30,967 bases of DNA from Bacteroidales bacterium (GTDB lineage: Bacteria > Bacteroidota > Bacteroidia > Bacteroidales > UBA932). How positions within the stretch are numbered: the first letter of the stretch is position 1; every line of letters begins with the position of its first letter. Shown piece by piece: positions 1 to 6,863 of the stretch. The translations under genes were made by a program, and so were the position numbers. The stretch lies in NCBI GenBank assembly GCA_004554455.1, contig SFMG01000022.1:1-30967 (forward strand), in the 5' to 3' direction. Under the pieces are notes generated by a model that was given only the letters and a program-made list of their open reading frames with translations, ran no database searches and was not told the DNA's origin.

Positions 1-213
1 TTCCGCCTGCAGTGGTCGTAGCGGCAACGAGGTCCGCGTCCGATTCTATTCTTCGCTGCCGCAAAGGAGAATGGTTCCGCCTGCAGTGGTCGTAGCGGCA
101 ACGATGTCCGCGTCCGATTCCATTCTTCGCTGCAGCAAAGGAGAATGGTTCCGCCTGCCGCAGTCGTCGCGACTACGAAGAATAGTCCGTCTGCCGCAAA
201 GTCGTTGTGTGCG
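1..213. repeat. 74-bp repeat array, left edge
   Basis: Two near-identical 74-bp units occupy 1-74 and 75-148, each starting ttccgcctgcagtggtcg and ending aaaggagaatgg. A degenerate partial unit continues to about 213. The unit contains an inverted repeat, GCGGCAACGA against TCGTTGCCGC in the circularly repeated sequence, so transcripts or single strands could fold. The period is not a multiple of three, which argues against protein coding. The same unit occurs in reverse orientation at 12731-13134. The array runs off the window edge, so its full length is unknown. Confidence 0.85.
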
Positions 214-285
214 GGCAGGGACAGGATGCCACGAAGGCGGCATAATCCTAAGTAAAAAGCCGCCGGAGTGGCACCTGTCCCCGCC
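214..285. repeat. Long imperfect hairpin element, copy 1
   Basis: Nested complementary arms are visible: GGCAGGGACAGG (214-225) with CCTGTCCCCGCC (274-285, one mismatch), GCCAC (228-232) with GTGGC (268-272), and GGCGGC (236-241) with GCCGCC (259-264). They enclose a 17-nt loop beginning ataatcctaag. Bulges GAA and GGA face each other. The same element recurs at 439-510 and, inverted, at 12321-12388. The function is unknown; the structure could act in RNA or as a DNA cruciform. Confidence 0.8.
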
Positions 286-438
286 GTATCAACGCTCCGC
301 ATCCGAATCTAATCTTCTTTGCAGCAAAGTGGAATGGTTCCGCCTGCAGCAGTCTTCGCGACAACGAAGAATAGCCCGCCTGCCGCAGTCGTCGCGACAA
401 CGAATAATGGCCCGCCTGCCGCAAAGTCATTGGGTGCA
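286..438. repeat. Degenerate repeat filler with a 36-bp tandem pair
   Basis: This stretch links two copies of the long hairpin. It contains diverged pieces of the 74-bp unit (ccgaatctaatcttctttgc, ggaatggttccgcctgcagc) and a 36-bp tandem pair, with units beginning cagtcttcgcgacaacgaag at 350 and cagtcgtcgcgacaacgaat at 386. Open frames exist on both strands but follow the repeats rather than any recognisable protein. Confidence 0.65.
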
Positions 439-510
439 GGCGGGGACAGGATGCCACGAAGGCGGCATAATCCTAAGTAAAAAGCCGCCGGAGTGGCGCC
501 TGTCCCCGCC
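439..510. repeat. Long imperfect hairpin element, copy 2
   Basis: This is the best-preserved copy. GGCGGGGACAGG (439-450) pairs perfectly with CCTGTCCCCGCC (499-510), GCCAC (453-457) with GTGGC (493-497), and GGCGGC (461-466) with GCCGCC (484-489), around the loop at 467-483. That makes 23 base pairs interrupted by small internal loops. The same internal-loop pattern in every copy suggests that the structure itself is maintained. Confidence 0.85.
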
Positions 511-582
511 GTATCAACGCTCCGCGTCCGAAGCTAATATTCGTTGCGTCAATGAAGGTTCGTTATGTAGGTCGGAAAACGA

Positions 583-618
583 AAGTAGGAGGAAAGCCAT
601 GCGGTTTTCCTCCTACTT
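583..618 (-). terminator. Probable terminator downstream of dnaK
   Basis: The 13-nt arms AAGTAGGAGGAAA (583-595) and TTTCCTCCTACTT (606-618) are perfectly complementary and can extend inward with one G-U pair. The hairpin lies 40 nt past the dnaK stop codon in its direction of transcription. The run of T after the stem on the minus strand is interrupted (ttcgttttcc), so this is a moderate intrinsic terminator. It also separates dnaK from the repeat block. Confidence 0.75.
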
Positions 619-657
619 GATTCCTGAACACAGTTCAGTATTTTGATGATTGCCCGA

Positions 658-2544
658 TTACTGCTCGTCAGGGGTATTGTCGTCCTGAGGACCCTGGGCG
701 CCTCCGTTGAATCCGCCCTGAGGACCCTGCTGGGATGCCTGTGCGGCCTTCGCCATATCCTCGGAAGCTGCGTGCCATGCGGCCTCGAGCTCTGAATTGT
801 AGCGGTCGATGTCGGCTATGTTCTTCTCCTCCACGGCCTTCTTCAGATTCTCGGCTGCGCTCTCGATCGCAGATTTCTTCTCTGCAGGAATCTTGTCACC
901 GTACTCCTTGAGGTTCTTGGCGGTCTGGAAGCACATTGCATCGGCATTGTTGATCTTGTCGATACGCTCCCTCTCGGCCTTGTCGGCAGCCTCGTTGGCC
1001 TTGGCCTCGTCACGCATCTTCTTGATCTCCTCCTCGGAAAGTCCTGAGGAAGCCTCGATACGTATCTTCTGCTCCTTGCCGGTAGCCTTGTCGAGGGCGG
1101 ACACGTTCAGTATGCCGTTGGCGTCGATGTCGAAGGTAACCTCAATCTGAGGAACTCCACGCGGTGCAGGTGCAATGCCGTCGAGATGGAACTGACCTAT
1201 GGTCTTGTTGTCCTTTGCCATCGAGCGCTCGCCCTGAAGGACGTGGATCTCTACGGACGGCTGGTTGTCAGCTGCGGTGGAGAATACCTGGCTCTTCTTG
1301 GTAGGTATGGTGGTGTTGGCGTCGATGAGCTTGGTCATCACTCCGCCGAGGGTCTCGATACCGAGTGAAAGCGGGGTCACGTCGAGAAGGAGCACGTCCT
1401 TCACATCGCCCGAGAGCACGCCGCCCTGGATGGCTGCACCCACTGCCACAACCTCGTCAGGGTTGACAGACTTGTTAGGCTCCTTGCCGAAGAACTTCTT
1501 CACGATTTCCTGGATGGCAGGGATACGGGTTGAACCGCCGACCAGAAGCACTTCGTCGATCTGTGATGGCTGGAGACCGGCCTTGTCAAGAGCGGTGCGG
1601 CAAGGTGCGATGGTAGCCTGGATGAGATCGTCTGAGAGCTGCTCGAACTTCGCCCTGGTGAGGGTCTTCACGAGATGCTTAGGCATTCCGTCAACTGCCA
1701 TGATGTAAGGCAGGTTGATTTCGGTAGAAGTCTGGCTTGAGAGCTCGATCTTTGCCTTCTCTGCTGCCTCTTTCAGTCTCTGGAGGGCCATAGGGTCCTT
1801 CTTGAGGTCGATTCCGCCATTCTCCATAGCGAACTCGCGGGCGAGCCAGTCTATGATGACCTGGTCGAAGTCGTCACCGCCGAGGTGGGTGTCACCTGAG
1901 GTGGAGAGTACCTCGAACACGCCGTCACCGAGCTCCAGGATGGAGATATCGAAAGTACCGCCACCGAGGTCATAAACGGCTACCTTCATATCCTTGTTCT
2001 TCTTGTCCAGACCGTATGCGAGAGCGGCTGCGGTAGGCTCGTTGATGATACGCTTTACATCGAGGCCTGCAATCTTGCCGGCTTCCTTGGTTGCCTGACG
2101 CTGAGAGTCGGAGAAGTATGCCGGAACGGTGATGACAGCTTCGGTAACCTCCTGACGGAGATATTCCTCTGCGGTCTTCTTCATCTTCTGCAGTATCATT
2201 GCAGAAATCTCCTGAGGCGTGTAGAGACGTCCGTCGATGTCCACGCGCGGGGTATTGTTCTCGCCCTTCACGACCTTGTAAGGCACACGTGCGATTTCCT
2301 TGTTTACCTGATCGTAGGTCTCACCCATGAATCTCTTGATGGAGAATATGGTCTTGTGAGGGTTGGTGATGGCCTGACGCTTTGCAGGATTGCCTATCTT
2401 TCTTTCTCCTCCGTCTGCGAAGGCAACCACTGAAGGAGTGGTGCGCTGTCCTTCGTTGTTGATGATGACGGTAGGCTCGTTACCTTCCATTACGGCTACG
2501 CAGGAGTTCGTAGTACCGAGGTCTATTCCAATGATTTTTCCCAT
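658..2544 (-). CDS. dnaK: Molecular chaperone DnaK (Hsp70)
   Basis: ATP-dependent cytosolic Hsp70 that binds and releases unfolded polypeptides, working with DnaJ and GrpE, which are not in this window. The start is placed at 2544 because the family N-terminus MGKIIGIDLGTTNS begins there; an open frame extends upstream to 3015 but its extra residues do not belong to DnaK. The protein is 628 residues. The nucleotide-binding domain shows the phosphate loops GIDLGTTNS and VYDLGGGTFDIS and the motif LLVGGSTRIP. A substrate-binding domain follows, with SLGIETLGGVMT, and the C-terminus is rich in Gly, Gln and Pro with an acidic end, as is usual. It is divergent from the pseudouridine synthase gene, with about 165 bp between them. 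No heat-shock operator (CIRCE) was seen upstream. Confidence 0.97.
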   Translation of the reverse strand: MGKIIGIDLGTTNSCVAVMEGNEPTVIINNEGQRTTPSVVAFADGGERKIGNPAKRQAITNPHKTIFSIKRFMGETYDQVNKEIARVPYKVVKGENNTPRVDIDGRLYTPQEISAMILQKMKKTAEEYLRQEVTEAVITVPAYFSDSQRQATKEAGKIAGLDVKRIINEPTAAALAYGLDKKNKDMKVAVYDLGGGTFDISILELGDGVFEVLSTSGDTHLGGDDFDQVIIDWLAREFAMENGGIDLKKDPMALQRLKEAAEKAKIELSSQTSTEINLPYIMAVDGMPKHLVKTLTRAKFEQLSDDLIQATIAPCRTALDKAGLQPSQIDEVLLVGGSTRIPAIQEIVKKFFGKEPNKSVNPDEVVAVGAAIQGGVLSGDVKDVLLLDVTPLSLGIETLGGVMTKLIDANTTIPTKKSQVFSTAADNQPSVEIHVLQGERSMAKDNKTIGQFHLDGIAPAPRGVPQIEVTFDIDANGILNVSALDKATGKEQKIRIEASSGLSEEEIKKMRDEAKANEAADKAERERIDKINNADAMCFQTAKNLKEYGDKIPAEKKSAIESAAENLKKAVEEKNIADIDRYNSELEAAWHAASEDMAKAAQASQQGPQGGFNGGAQGPQDDNTPDEQ

Positions 2545-2694
2545 AGTATTTGTGTATTTTAAATTTTTCCGTTTTTTTCTGCCCTTCTCCTCAGAAGGAC
2601 GCAGAGGAAATATCCAAAGCTGTGCCACGGCAAAAGCGGGGCTTTTTCGTGACAATTTGGCAGAAAGGGGTGTGCCGCATAGGGAAAAATCGTG

Positions 2695-2702
2695 TATCTT
2701 TG
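2695..2702 (+). promoter_or_regulatory. Promoter -7 element of the pseudouridine synthase gene
   Basis: TATCTTTG matches the Bacteroidota -7 consensus TAnnTTTG and ends only 7 nt before the ATG at 2710. Transcription would therefore start at or just before the start codon, giving a leaderless or nearly leaderless mRNA. No convincing -33 TTTG lies at the expected distance. Confidence 0.6.
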
Positions 2703-2709
2703 TCACGAT

Positions 2710-3444
2710 ATGATTTACAGGGAACTGACAGAGTCCGAGTACGCCGACATAAGTTCGCGCATACTCTATGAAGATAACCATCTTCTTGTGTTCAACAAGA
2801 GAGCGGGGGAGATAGTTCAGGGGGACAAGACCGGCGACGAGTGCCTGGCCGAAACCCTCAAGGCCTTCATCGCCGCGCGCGATTCCAAGCCGGGACAGGT
2901 ATTTATGGGCATACCCCACCGCCTGGACCGTCCGGTGAGCGGCATCTGTATTTTCGCCAAGACAAGCAAGGCACTGGAGAGACTCTCGGAAATGTTCCGC
3001 AAGGGAGAGGTCCACAAATTTTACTGGGCCCTGGTCTGCTCGGAGCCGCGTCAGAAAGAGGAGCGCCTTACCGACTGGATGACCCGCAACGAGAAGCAGA
3101 ACAAGTCATATATAGTCCGACCTCTCGCCGCCCACCCGGAACTGCCGCCCGTAAAGGACGCCAAACGCGCGGAGCTCATATACAGATATATTTCCAGAAC
3201 CGAGCGCTATTTCCTCCTCGAAGTGCAGCTGCTGACAGGCCGTCACCACCAGATACGCTGCCAGCTCGCCAATGCCGGCACCGTCATCAAGGGCGATCTC
3301 AAATACGGCGCCCCACGCAGCAATCCGGACGGGGGCATCTCATTGCATGCCAGGCATATAGACTTCGTGCATCCGGTGCGTCGCGAGCCGCTGTCGATAA
3401 CGGCTCCGCTCCCGTCCTCCTGGAAGGGAGTCCCGGAACAGTGA
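2710..3444 (+). CDS. RluA-family RNA pseudouridine synthase
   Basis: Converts uridine to pseudouridine in rRNA or tRNA. The hallmark RluA motif is present as HRLDRPVSG, whose Asp is the catalytic residue, followed by the second family motif GRHHQIR. The 244-residue product has no N-terminal S4 domain, so it belongs with the short single-domain RluA/TruC-like members; the exact target base cannot be assigned. The ATG at 2710 is preferred over the GTG at 2692 because the -7 promoter box overlaps that upstream extension. It ends 35 nt before, and converges on, the PqqD-like gene. Confidence 0.9.
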   Translation: MIYRELTESEYADISSRILYEDNHLLVFNKRAGEIVQGDKTGDECLAETLKAFIAARDSKPGQVFMGIPHRLDRPVSGICIFAKTSKALERLSEMFRKGEVHKFYWALVCSEPRQKEERLTDWMTRNEKQNKSYIVRPLAAHPELPPVKDAKRAELIYRYISRTERYFLLEVQLLTGRHHQIRCQLANAGTVIKGDLKYGAPRSNPDGGISLHARHIDFVHPVRREPLSITAPLPSSWKGVPEQ

Positions 3445-3458
3445 TATTTTTTTCCGGC

Positions 3459-3500
3459 CTAATCCTCCAGGACGTCGGTCTAATCCTCCAGGACACCGGC
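3459..3500. repeat. 21-bp tandem duplication at the 3' end of the pqqD-like gene
   Basis: CTAATCCTCCAGGAC followed by six similar bases occurs twice, at 3459-3479 and 3480-3500. On the minus strand the duplicated segment encodes the last residues VLED plus the TAG stop, so a second copy of the gene end, including its stop codon, lies directly after the real one in the same frame. Confidence 0.85.
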
Positions 3501-3749
3501 CTCACGCCATTTCCCGGCGAGCTGCTCCGAATCCGCGAGGGCGCGCTCTCTGTCGATTCCGTACTCGGAGACCAGGGCGTCAGCCATATCCCCGACGCAG
3601 AACTCGCTGCCGTAGAAGCGTTCCCACAGGAAGGCGGCGCTCGAGTTGAAGCTTAGCATCTTGTTGAAGTTGATATTTTCTATTCCGGACGCAGTGACGA
3701 CTTTTTCGCCGCAGATGCTGCGCAGTTCAAATCCTTTCTTCAGTTTCAT
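3480..3749 (-). CDS. PqqD-like peptide-recognition protein (RRE domain)
   Basis: An 89-residue protein with the PqqD fold pattern: an N-terminal strand region (ICGEKVVTASG), the FN-M-SFNSSAAFLWERF segment, an acidic helix around DMADALVSEYGID, and a C-terminal helix ending in REAGVLED. PqqD-like domains bind leader peptides of ribosomally made, post-translationally modified peptides (RiPPs) and deliver them to modifying enzymes. It is the last gene of a three-gene leftward operon; its ATG overlaps the stop of the ABC gene (ATGA), indicating translational coupling. No precursor peptide was found beside it. The family is fairly certain; the substrate is unknown. Confidence 0.85.
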   Translation of the reverse strand: MKLKKGFELRSICGEKVVTASGIENINFNKMLSFNSSAAFLWERFYGSEFCVGDMADALVSEYGIDRERALADSEQLAGKWREAGVLED

Positions 3750-5383
3750 TTTCTGTCGAGTCTGAGTATGGAGTCGCAGTAGTCGGCGACCCTTTCCCTA
3801 TGGGTTATGAATATCATTGTCTTGTCGCTGGAACCGTCGTTGAGGCGCTCCAGGAGCAGTTCTTCGGTCTCAGGGTCCAGGGCGGAACTGAACTCGTCCA
3901 GCAGGAGTATGCTTCCCGGACGCAGCAGGGCGCGGGCTATGGCTATGCGTTGCGCCTGACCTTCGCTGAGTCCGCCTCCGGCCTCGAAGCACTGGCTGTC
4001 CAGGCCCTCGGGCATCCTGTCCACGAAATCGGCGGCGGCGCGGTGGAGCGCTTCCCTCATCTGGCTTTCGTCGGCATCGGGCTTGCCCATAAGCAGGTTC
4101 TCGCGTATGCTGCCGCTGAAAAGCGTATTGCCTTGAGGGACATAAACCATATTGCAGCGTGTCCTCGAAGAGGCCTCGGCGCAGTCGCCTTTCAGGTCAT
4201 ATAGTGTAATCCTGCCGCTGTCCGCCTGCAGCAGGGACATAAGCAGCTTGATGAGAGTGCTCTTCCCTATGCCTGTCTCGCCTATGACGGCAGTGCGGCT
4301 GCCCGGCTTGAAATCGTGGGAGAAATTGTCGAATATCATTTCCTCGCCGTCTGGGTAATGGAAACTCAGATTCTCCAGTCTTACGCCAGCTATGCCGTCC
4401 ATCATCAGCGATTCCCCCTCTTCCTCGCCCGGCATCGCCTCGATTTCCATCAGTCTGTCAATGGAAGCACTGCAGTGGAAGAGAGACGGCAGCTGCTCGC
4501 TCATTTCCAGCAGAGGACGCTGTATCTGTCCGACAAGCTGCAGGAAGGCAGTCATAAGGCCGAAGCTGACGCTTCCCAGCCATATCCCCCTTACTCCCCA
4601 GAGGAAAGCGATTGCATATCCGAGTGAAAATGCAAGGGCGGTCAGAATCCTCGCCACTATGCTGAAACGGGTGCGCCGCATTATCTTCGAATAGAAGTCG
4701 TCCTGAATCATCTCCAGCTCGCTGCTGCTGTTCGCGCCGTATTCAAGTCCTTGAATGACAGGAAGATGCTGAACGCTCTCCTGAACATGTGACTGCACCT
4801 TCCCGTCACCTTCGCGCACTGCAAGGGTAAGGGCGCGGGTGCGTCTCAGCACGAAGCGTCCGCCAAACACTCCCACCGGTATCACAAGAACCAGCAGCCA
4901 GGCAAGTCTGGCTTCGAGTACGAGCATATATGCGAATGCGGCTGAAAATTTCAGTACGGCTCCGGTCAGATTCGGAATCACGCGACCTATGGAGGATGCC
5001 ACCGCGGAAACGTCGCTCTGCATCCTGTTAACCAGATCGCCCGAATGCCAGTGCTTGCGGTAGTCCGACTTGAGGTGCATCAGTTTGTCGAATTCCCTCT
5101 GGCGGAGACTGTTTGCAATCTTGATCTCGGACTTGCTCTCGATGTAGCTTATGCAGGACTGGAAGCCGATGCGCAGCAGTATGGTCAGCACCATTGCGCA
5201 ACCGAGCAGCACGAGTTCCCTGGCGCCTCCCTCTCCGACTCCGGATGCGACGTCCACAAGGCTCTTGCTGATATAGACATAGCAAAGTGCAATCCCCACC
5301 AGCACCAGCTGGCAGAGCACCGCTCCCGTGAGCATAGGCGCGACAGGAGCCGCAAGTTTACTTATCCAACGCAAATACTTCAT
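3746..5383 (-). CDS. ABC exporter, fused membrane and ATPase domains
   Basis: A 545-residue half-transporter of the type I exporter class. The N-terminal 310 residues hold about six hydrophobic segments (starting near residues 20, 55, 140, 160, 245 and 265). The ATPase domain follows with Walker A GETGIGKST (368-376), Q-loop around YVPQGNT (414-420), signature LSEGQ (472-476), Walker B ILLLDE (492-497) and switch His528. There is no C39 peptidase domain, so any leader removal must be done by another protein; the SipW-like peptidase at 6336 is a candidate. Its start overlaps the kinase stop (ATGA) and its stop overlaps the PqqD-like start (ATGA). By context it probably exports a modified peptide from the cytosol, although a lipid or drug substrate cannot be excluded. 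Confidence 0.9.
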   Translation of the reverse strand: MKYLRWISKLAAPVAPMLTGAVLCQLVLVGIALCYVYISKSLVDVASGVGEGGARELVLLGCAMVLTILLRIGFQSCISYIESKSEIKIANSLRQREFDKLMHLKSDYRKHWHSGDLVNRMQSDVSAVASSIGRVIPNLTGAVLKFSAAFAYMLVLEARLAWLLVLVIPVGVFGGRFVLRRTRALTLAVREGDGKVQSHVQESVQHLPVIQGLEYGANSSSELEMIQDDFYSKIMRRTRFSIVARILTALAFSLGYAIAFLWGVRGIWLGSVSFGLMTAFLQLVGQIQRPLLEMSEQLPSLFHCSASIDRLMEIEAMPGEEEGESLMMDGIAGVRLENLSFHYPDGEEMIFDNFSHDFKPGSRTAVIGETGIGKSTLIKLLMSLLQADSGRITLYDLKGDCAEASSRTRCNMVYVPQGNTLFSGSIRENLLMGKPDADESQMREALHRAAADFVDRMPEGLDSQCFEAGGGLSEGQAQRIAIARALLRPGSILLLDEFSSALDPETEELLLERLNDGSSDKTMIFITHRERVADYCDSILRLDRK

Positions 5384-6273
5384 ATTCCTTCCACGGCTTT
5401 GCTGCAGACTTCCGCCGCCTCTGCGTCAGGCAGGCATTCCATATTCCATCCTGGACAGAGACTTACTACCTTCTCGACGCAATCCTCCTGCTCATTCTTC
5501 CACTTTCGGTCCCATATTATCGACGAGCAGGACGACACAAGTGAGGCGAACGACTCCAGGGAGCTGAGCCTGACCGCCTTGTTATGCGGCGCCCTCACAA
5601 TCCTGACTATGCCTCCCAGCACGGCCCTCTCGTTCTTCCAGCACGGCGTCTTGCCGCTCCAGGGGCTGCCGTAAACAATAGGCGCCCCGTCTTCTATCCT
5701 CAGCACAGGGTTGTCGTCGTTGAGCAGTTCGCAGCCCTCCAGGTTCTCCATCCACATACGGCTGTGCGTGCTTTTCCCCGTTCCGCTGCGGCCCAGGAAC
5801 AGATATGCCCGCCCCCTTCTGACCGTTGCCGACGCGTGCAGCAGCAGAGTGGCCTTTCCGCCTGTCTTCCAAGTATATAGCAGCATCGCCGAATTGTTTA
5901 CGGCCATTGCGGCAGCAGAGTTTCCGCAAGCCGGGGCTATGGTCAGCAGGGCCTCGTCGCCGTCGCAGCGCAGTATGGACATAGGCTCGTCCGGCGAAAG
6001 CGAATGCCCGAAACATTTTTCTTCCGCAGCGGATATATCTTCATATATCCAGAGATACGGCGCCTCGTCGTTGCAGCGTCTGATCAGTCTGCCTGTAGGC
6101 GGCAGGGGAGCGCGGACTATGCGCAGTCTGAATATGCATTCATCGCTGCCGTCGTCGGCGAAGGGCAGGTAAGGCGCAAGCAGGCGTCCGCCGCACGGAA
6201 AGTCTTCCCCGTGTATGAATTCGAAAGCATGTCCCGCCACTTTGTACCTTAAGCTCGTCTCTTTTGCTGACAT
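5380..6273 (-). CDS. HprK-like P-loop kinase of the peptide-modification type
   Basis: The 297-residue protein has the HPr-kinase-like Walker A FLGRSGTGKSTHSRMW (P-loop 161-169), an acidic NDDNPVLR segment (185-192) and a YGSPWSGKTP motif (201-210). It lacks the N-terminal domain of true HPr kinases. Related kinases accompany PqqD-like proteins in several RiPP loci (lasso peptide kinases, the SynChlorMet cassette), where they modify the peptide; that role here is inference. The start is set at the ATG at 6273. An upstream TTG at 6303 falls inside the -7 promoter box TATCTTTG and is unlikely to be used. It is the first gene of the kinase-ABC-PqqD operon. Confidence 0.8.
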   Translation of the reverse strand: MSAKETSLRYKVAGHAFEFIHGEDFPCGGRLLAPYLPFADDGSDECIFRLRIVRAPLPPTGRLIRRCNDEAPYLWIYEDISAAEEKCFGHSLSPDEPMSILRCDGDEALLTIAPACGNSAAAMAVNNSAMLLYTWKTGGKATLLLHASATVRRGRAYLFLGRSGTGKSTHSRMWMENLEGCELLNDDNPVLRIEDGAPIVYGSPWSGKTPCWKNERAVLGGIVRIVRAPHNKAVRLSSLESFASLVSSCSSIIWDRKWKNEQEDCVEKVVSLCPGWNMECLPDAEAAEVCSKAVEGI

Positions 6274-6297
6274 AAGTAATTTTTGAAGATTACTAAC

Positions 6298-6328
6298 TTT
6301 CAAAGATACTCTTTTTTAATTAGATTTG
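6298..6328. promoter_or_regulatory. Overlapping divergent promoters of the kinase operon and the peptidase gene
   Basis: On the plus strand TTTC (6298-6301), a 19-nt spacer and TAGATTTG (6321-6328) form a good Bacteroidota promoter ending 7 nt before the peptidase ATG at 6336. On the minus strand CAAAGATA (6301-6308) reads TATCTTTG, a -7 box about 28 nt upstream of the kinase ATG at 6273. The two elements sit in one 31-bp segment, so the promoters physically overlap and expression in the two directions is probably mutually exclusive or co-controlled. Confidence 0.7.
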
Positions 6329-6335
6329 CCCCGCT

Positions 6336-6863
6336 ATGGAGCACAATTCATCAAATAGGGAATTCTGCCGGGAAGGACTCAGAAAACTCTCCGTTCCTAT
6401 GGACGTATTCATACCTGCACTGCTCGAGCAGCTTTCTTCGGGAAAGAGCGTCGAGATACTCTGCAGGGGAAACAGTATGAATCCTTTTCTCGTGGACAGG
6501 CGCGACTCTATCGTGCTCTCCGCCTGCACTTACCCGGAACTCCGTATGGGAGATGTTGTACTGGGGCTCACTGACTCTGGACACTGGGTAGTCCATCGAG
6601 TTGTTTCCCTGAAGCCATTGCTGCTGAACGGAGACGGTAATTTACAGTCAAGCCGGGAATATATTCCTGAAAATCAGGTATATGCGCGTATGGTTGCCTA
6701 CGTCAGGAAAGGCCGCAGGGGGGAGGTGAGCTCGCCCGGATGGCGGCGCTGGTCCGCATTCTGGAAATTCTGCGGCAAAGTGTCTGTGGGCTCCTGGAGT
6801 CTTAGGCGCGTGCTGCTCGGCCTCTGGCGTCGCATTTACATCAGCAGGCCGTCCACGGACTGA
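6336..6863 (+). CDS. SipW-like S24/S26 peptidase without an obvious membrane anchor
   Basis: A 175-residue serine peptidase of the S24/S26 group. The nucleophile motif GNSMNPF places the catalytic Ser at residue 47. HRVV places a His at 87, where classical bacterial signal peptidases have Lys, and NGDGN places an Asp at 100. This Ser/His/Asp pattern is that of the SipW and eukaryotic-type branch. No clear hydrophobic transmembrane helix is seen; the C-terminus is instead rich in Trp and Arg (residues about 133-170) and may be amphipathic. It diverges from the HprK-like kinase operon through an overlapping promoter, so it may trim the peptide handled by that operon. That link is inferred from position only. 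Its 3' end overlaps nadD convergently by 28 nt. Confidence 0.8.
   Translation: MEHNSSNREFCREGLRKLSVPMDVFIPALLEQLSSGKSVEILCRGNSMNPFLVDRRDSIVLSACTYPELRMGDVVLGLTDSGHWVVHRVVSLKPLLLNGDGNLQSSREYIPENQVYARMVAYVRKGRRGEVSSPGWRRWSAFWKFCGKVSVGSWSLRRVLLGLWRRIYISRPSTD

Noticed and set aside
71..646. 191-residue plus-strand open frame in the left repeat block
   Set aside because: It runs through the 74-bp repeats and hairpins, resembles no protein, and the repeat period is not a multiple of three.
658..3015. DnaK with a 157-residue N-terminal extension
   Set aside because: The extension is the antisense of the pseudouridine synthase gene; the normal DnaK N-terminus starts at 2544.
3480..6863. Lasso peptide biosynthesis locus
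   Set aside because: The kinase, PqqD-like and ABC components fit, but the asparagine-synthetase-like cyclase, the transglutaminase-like peptidase and a precursor are all absent.
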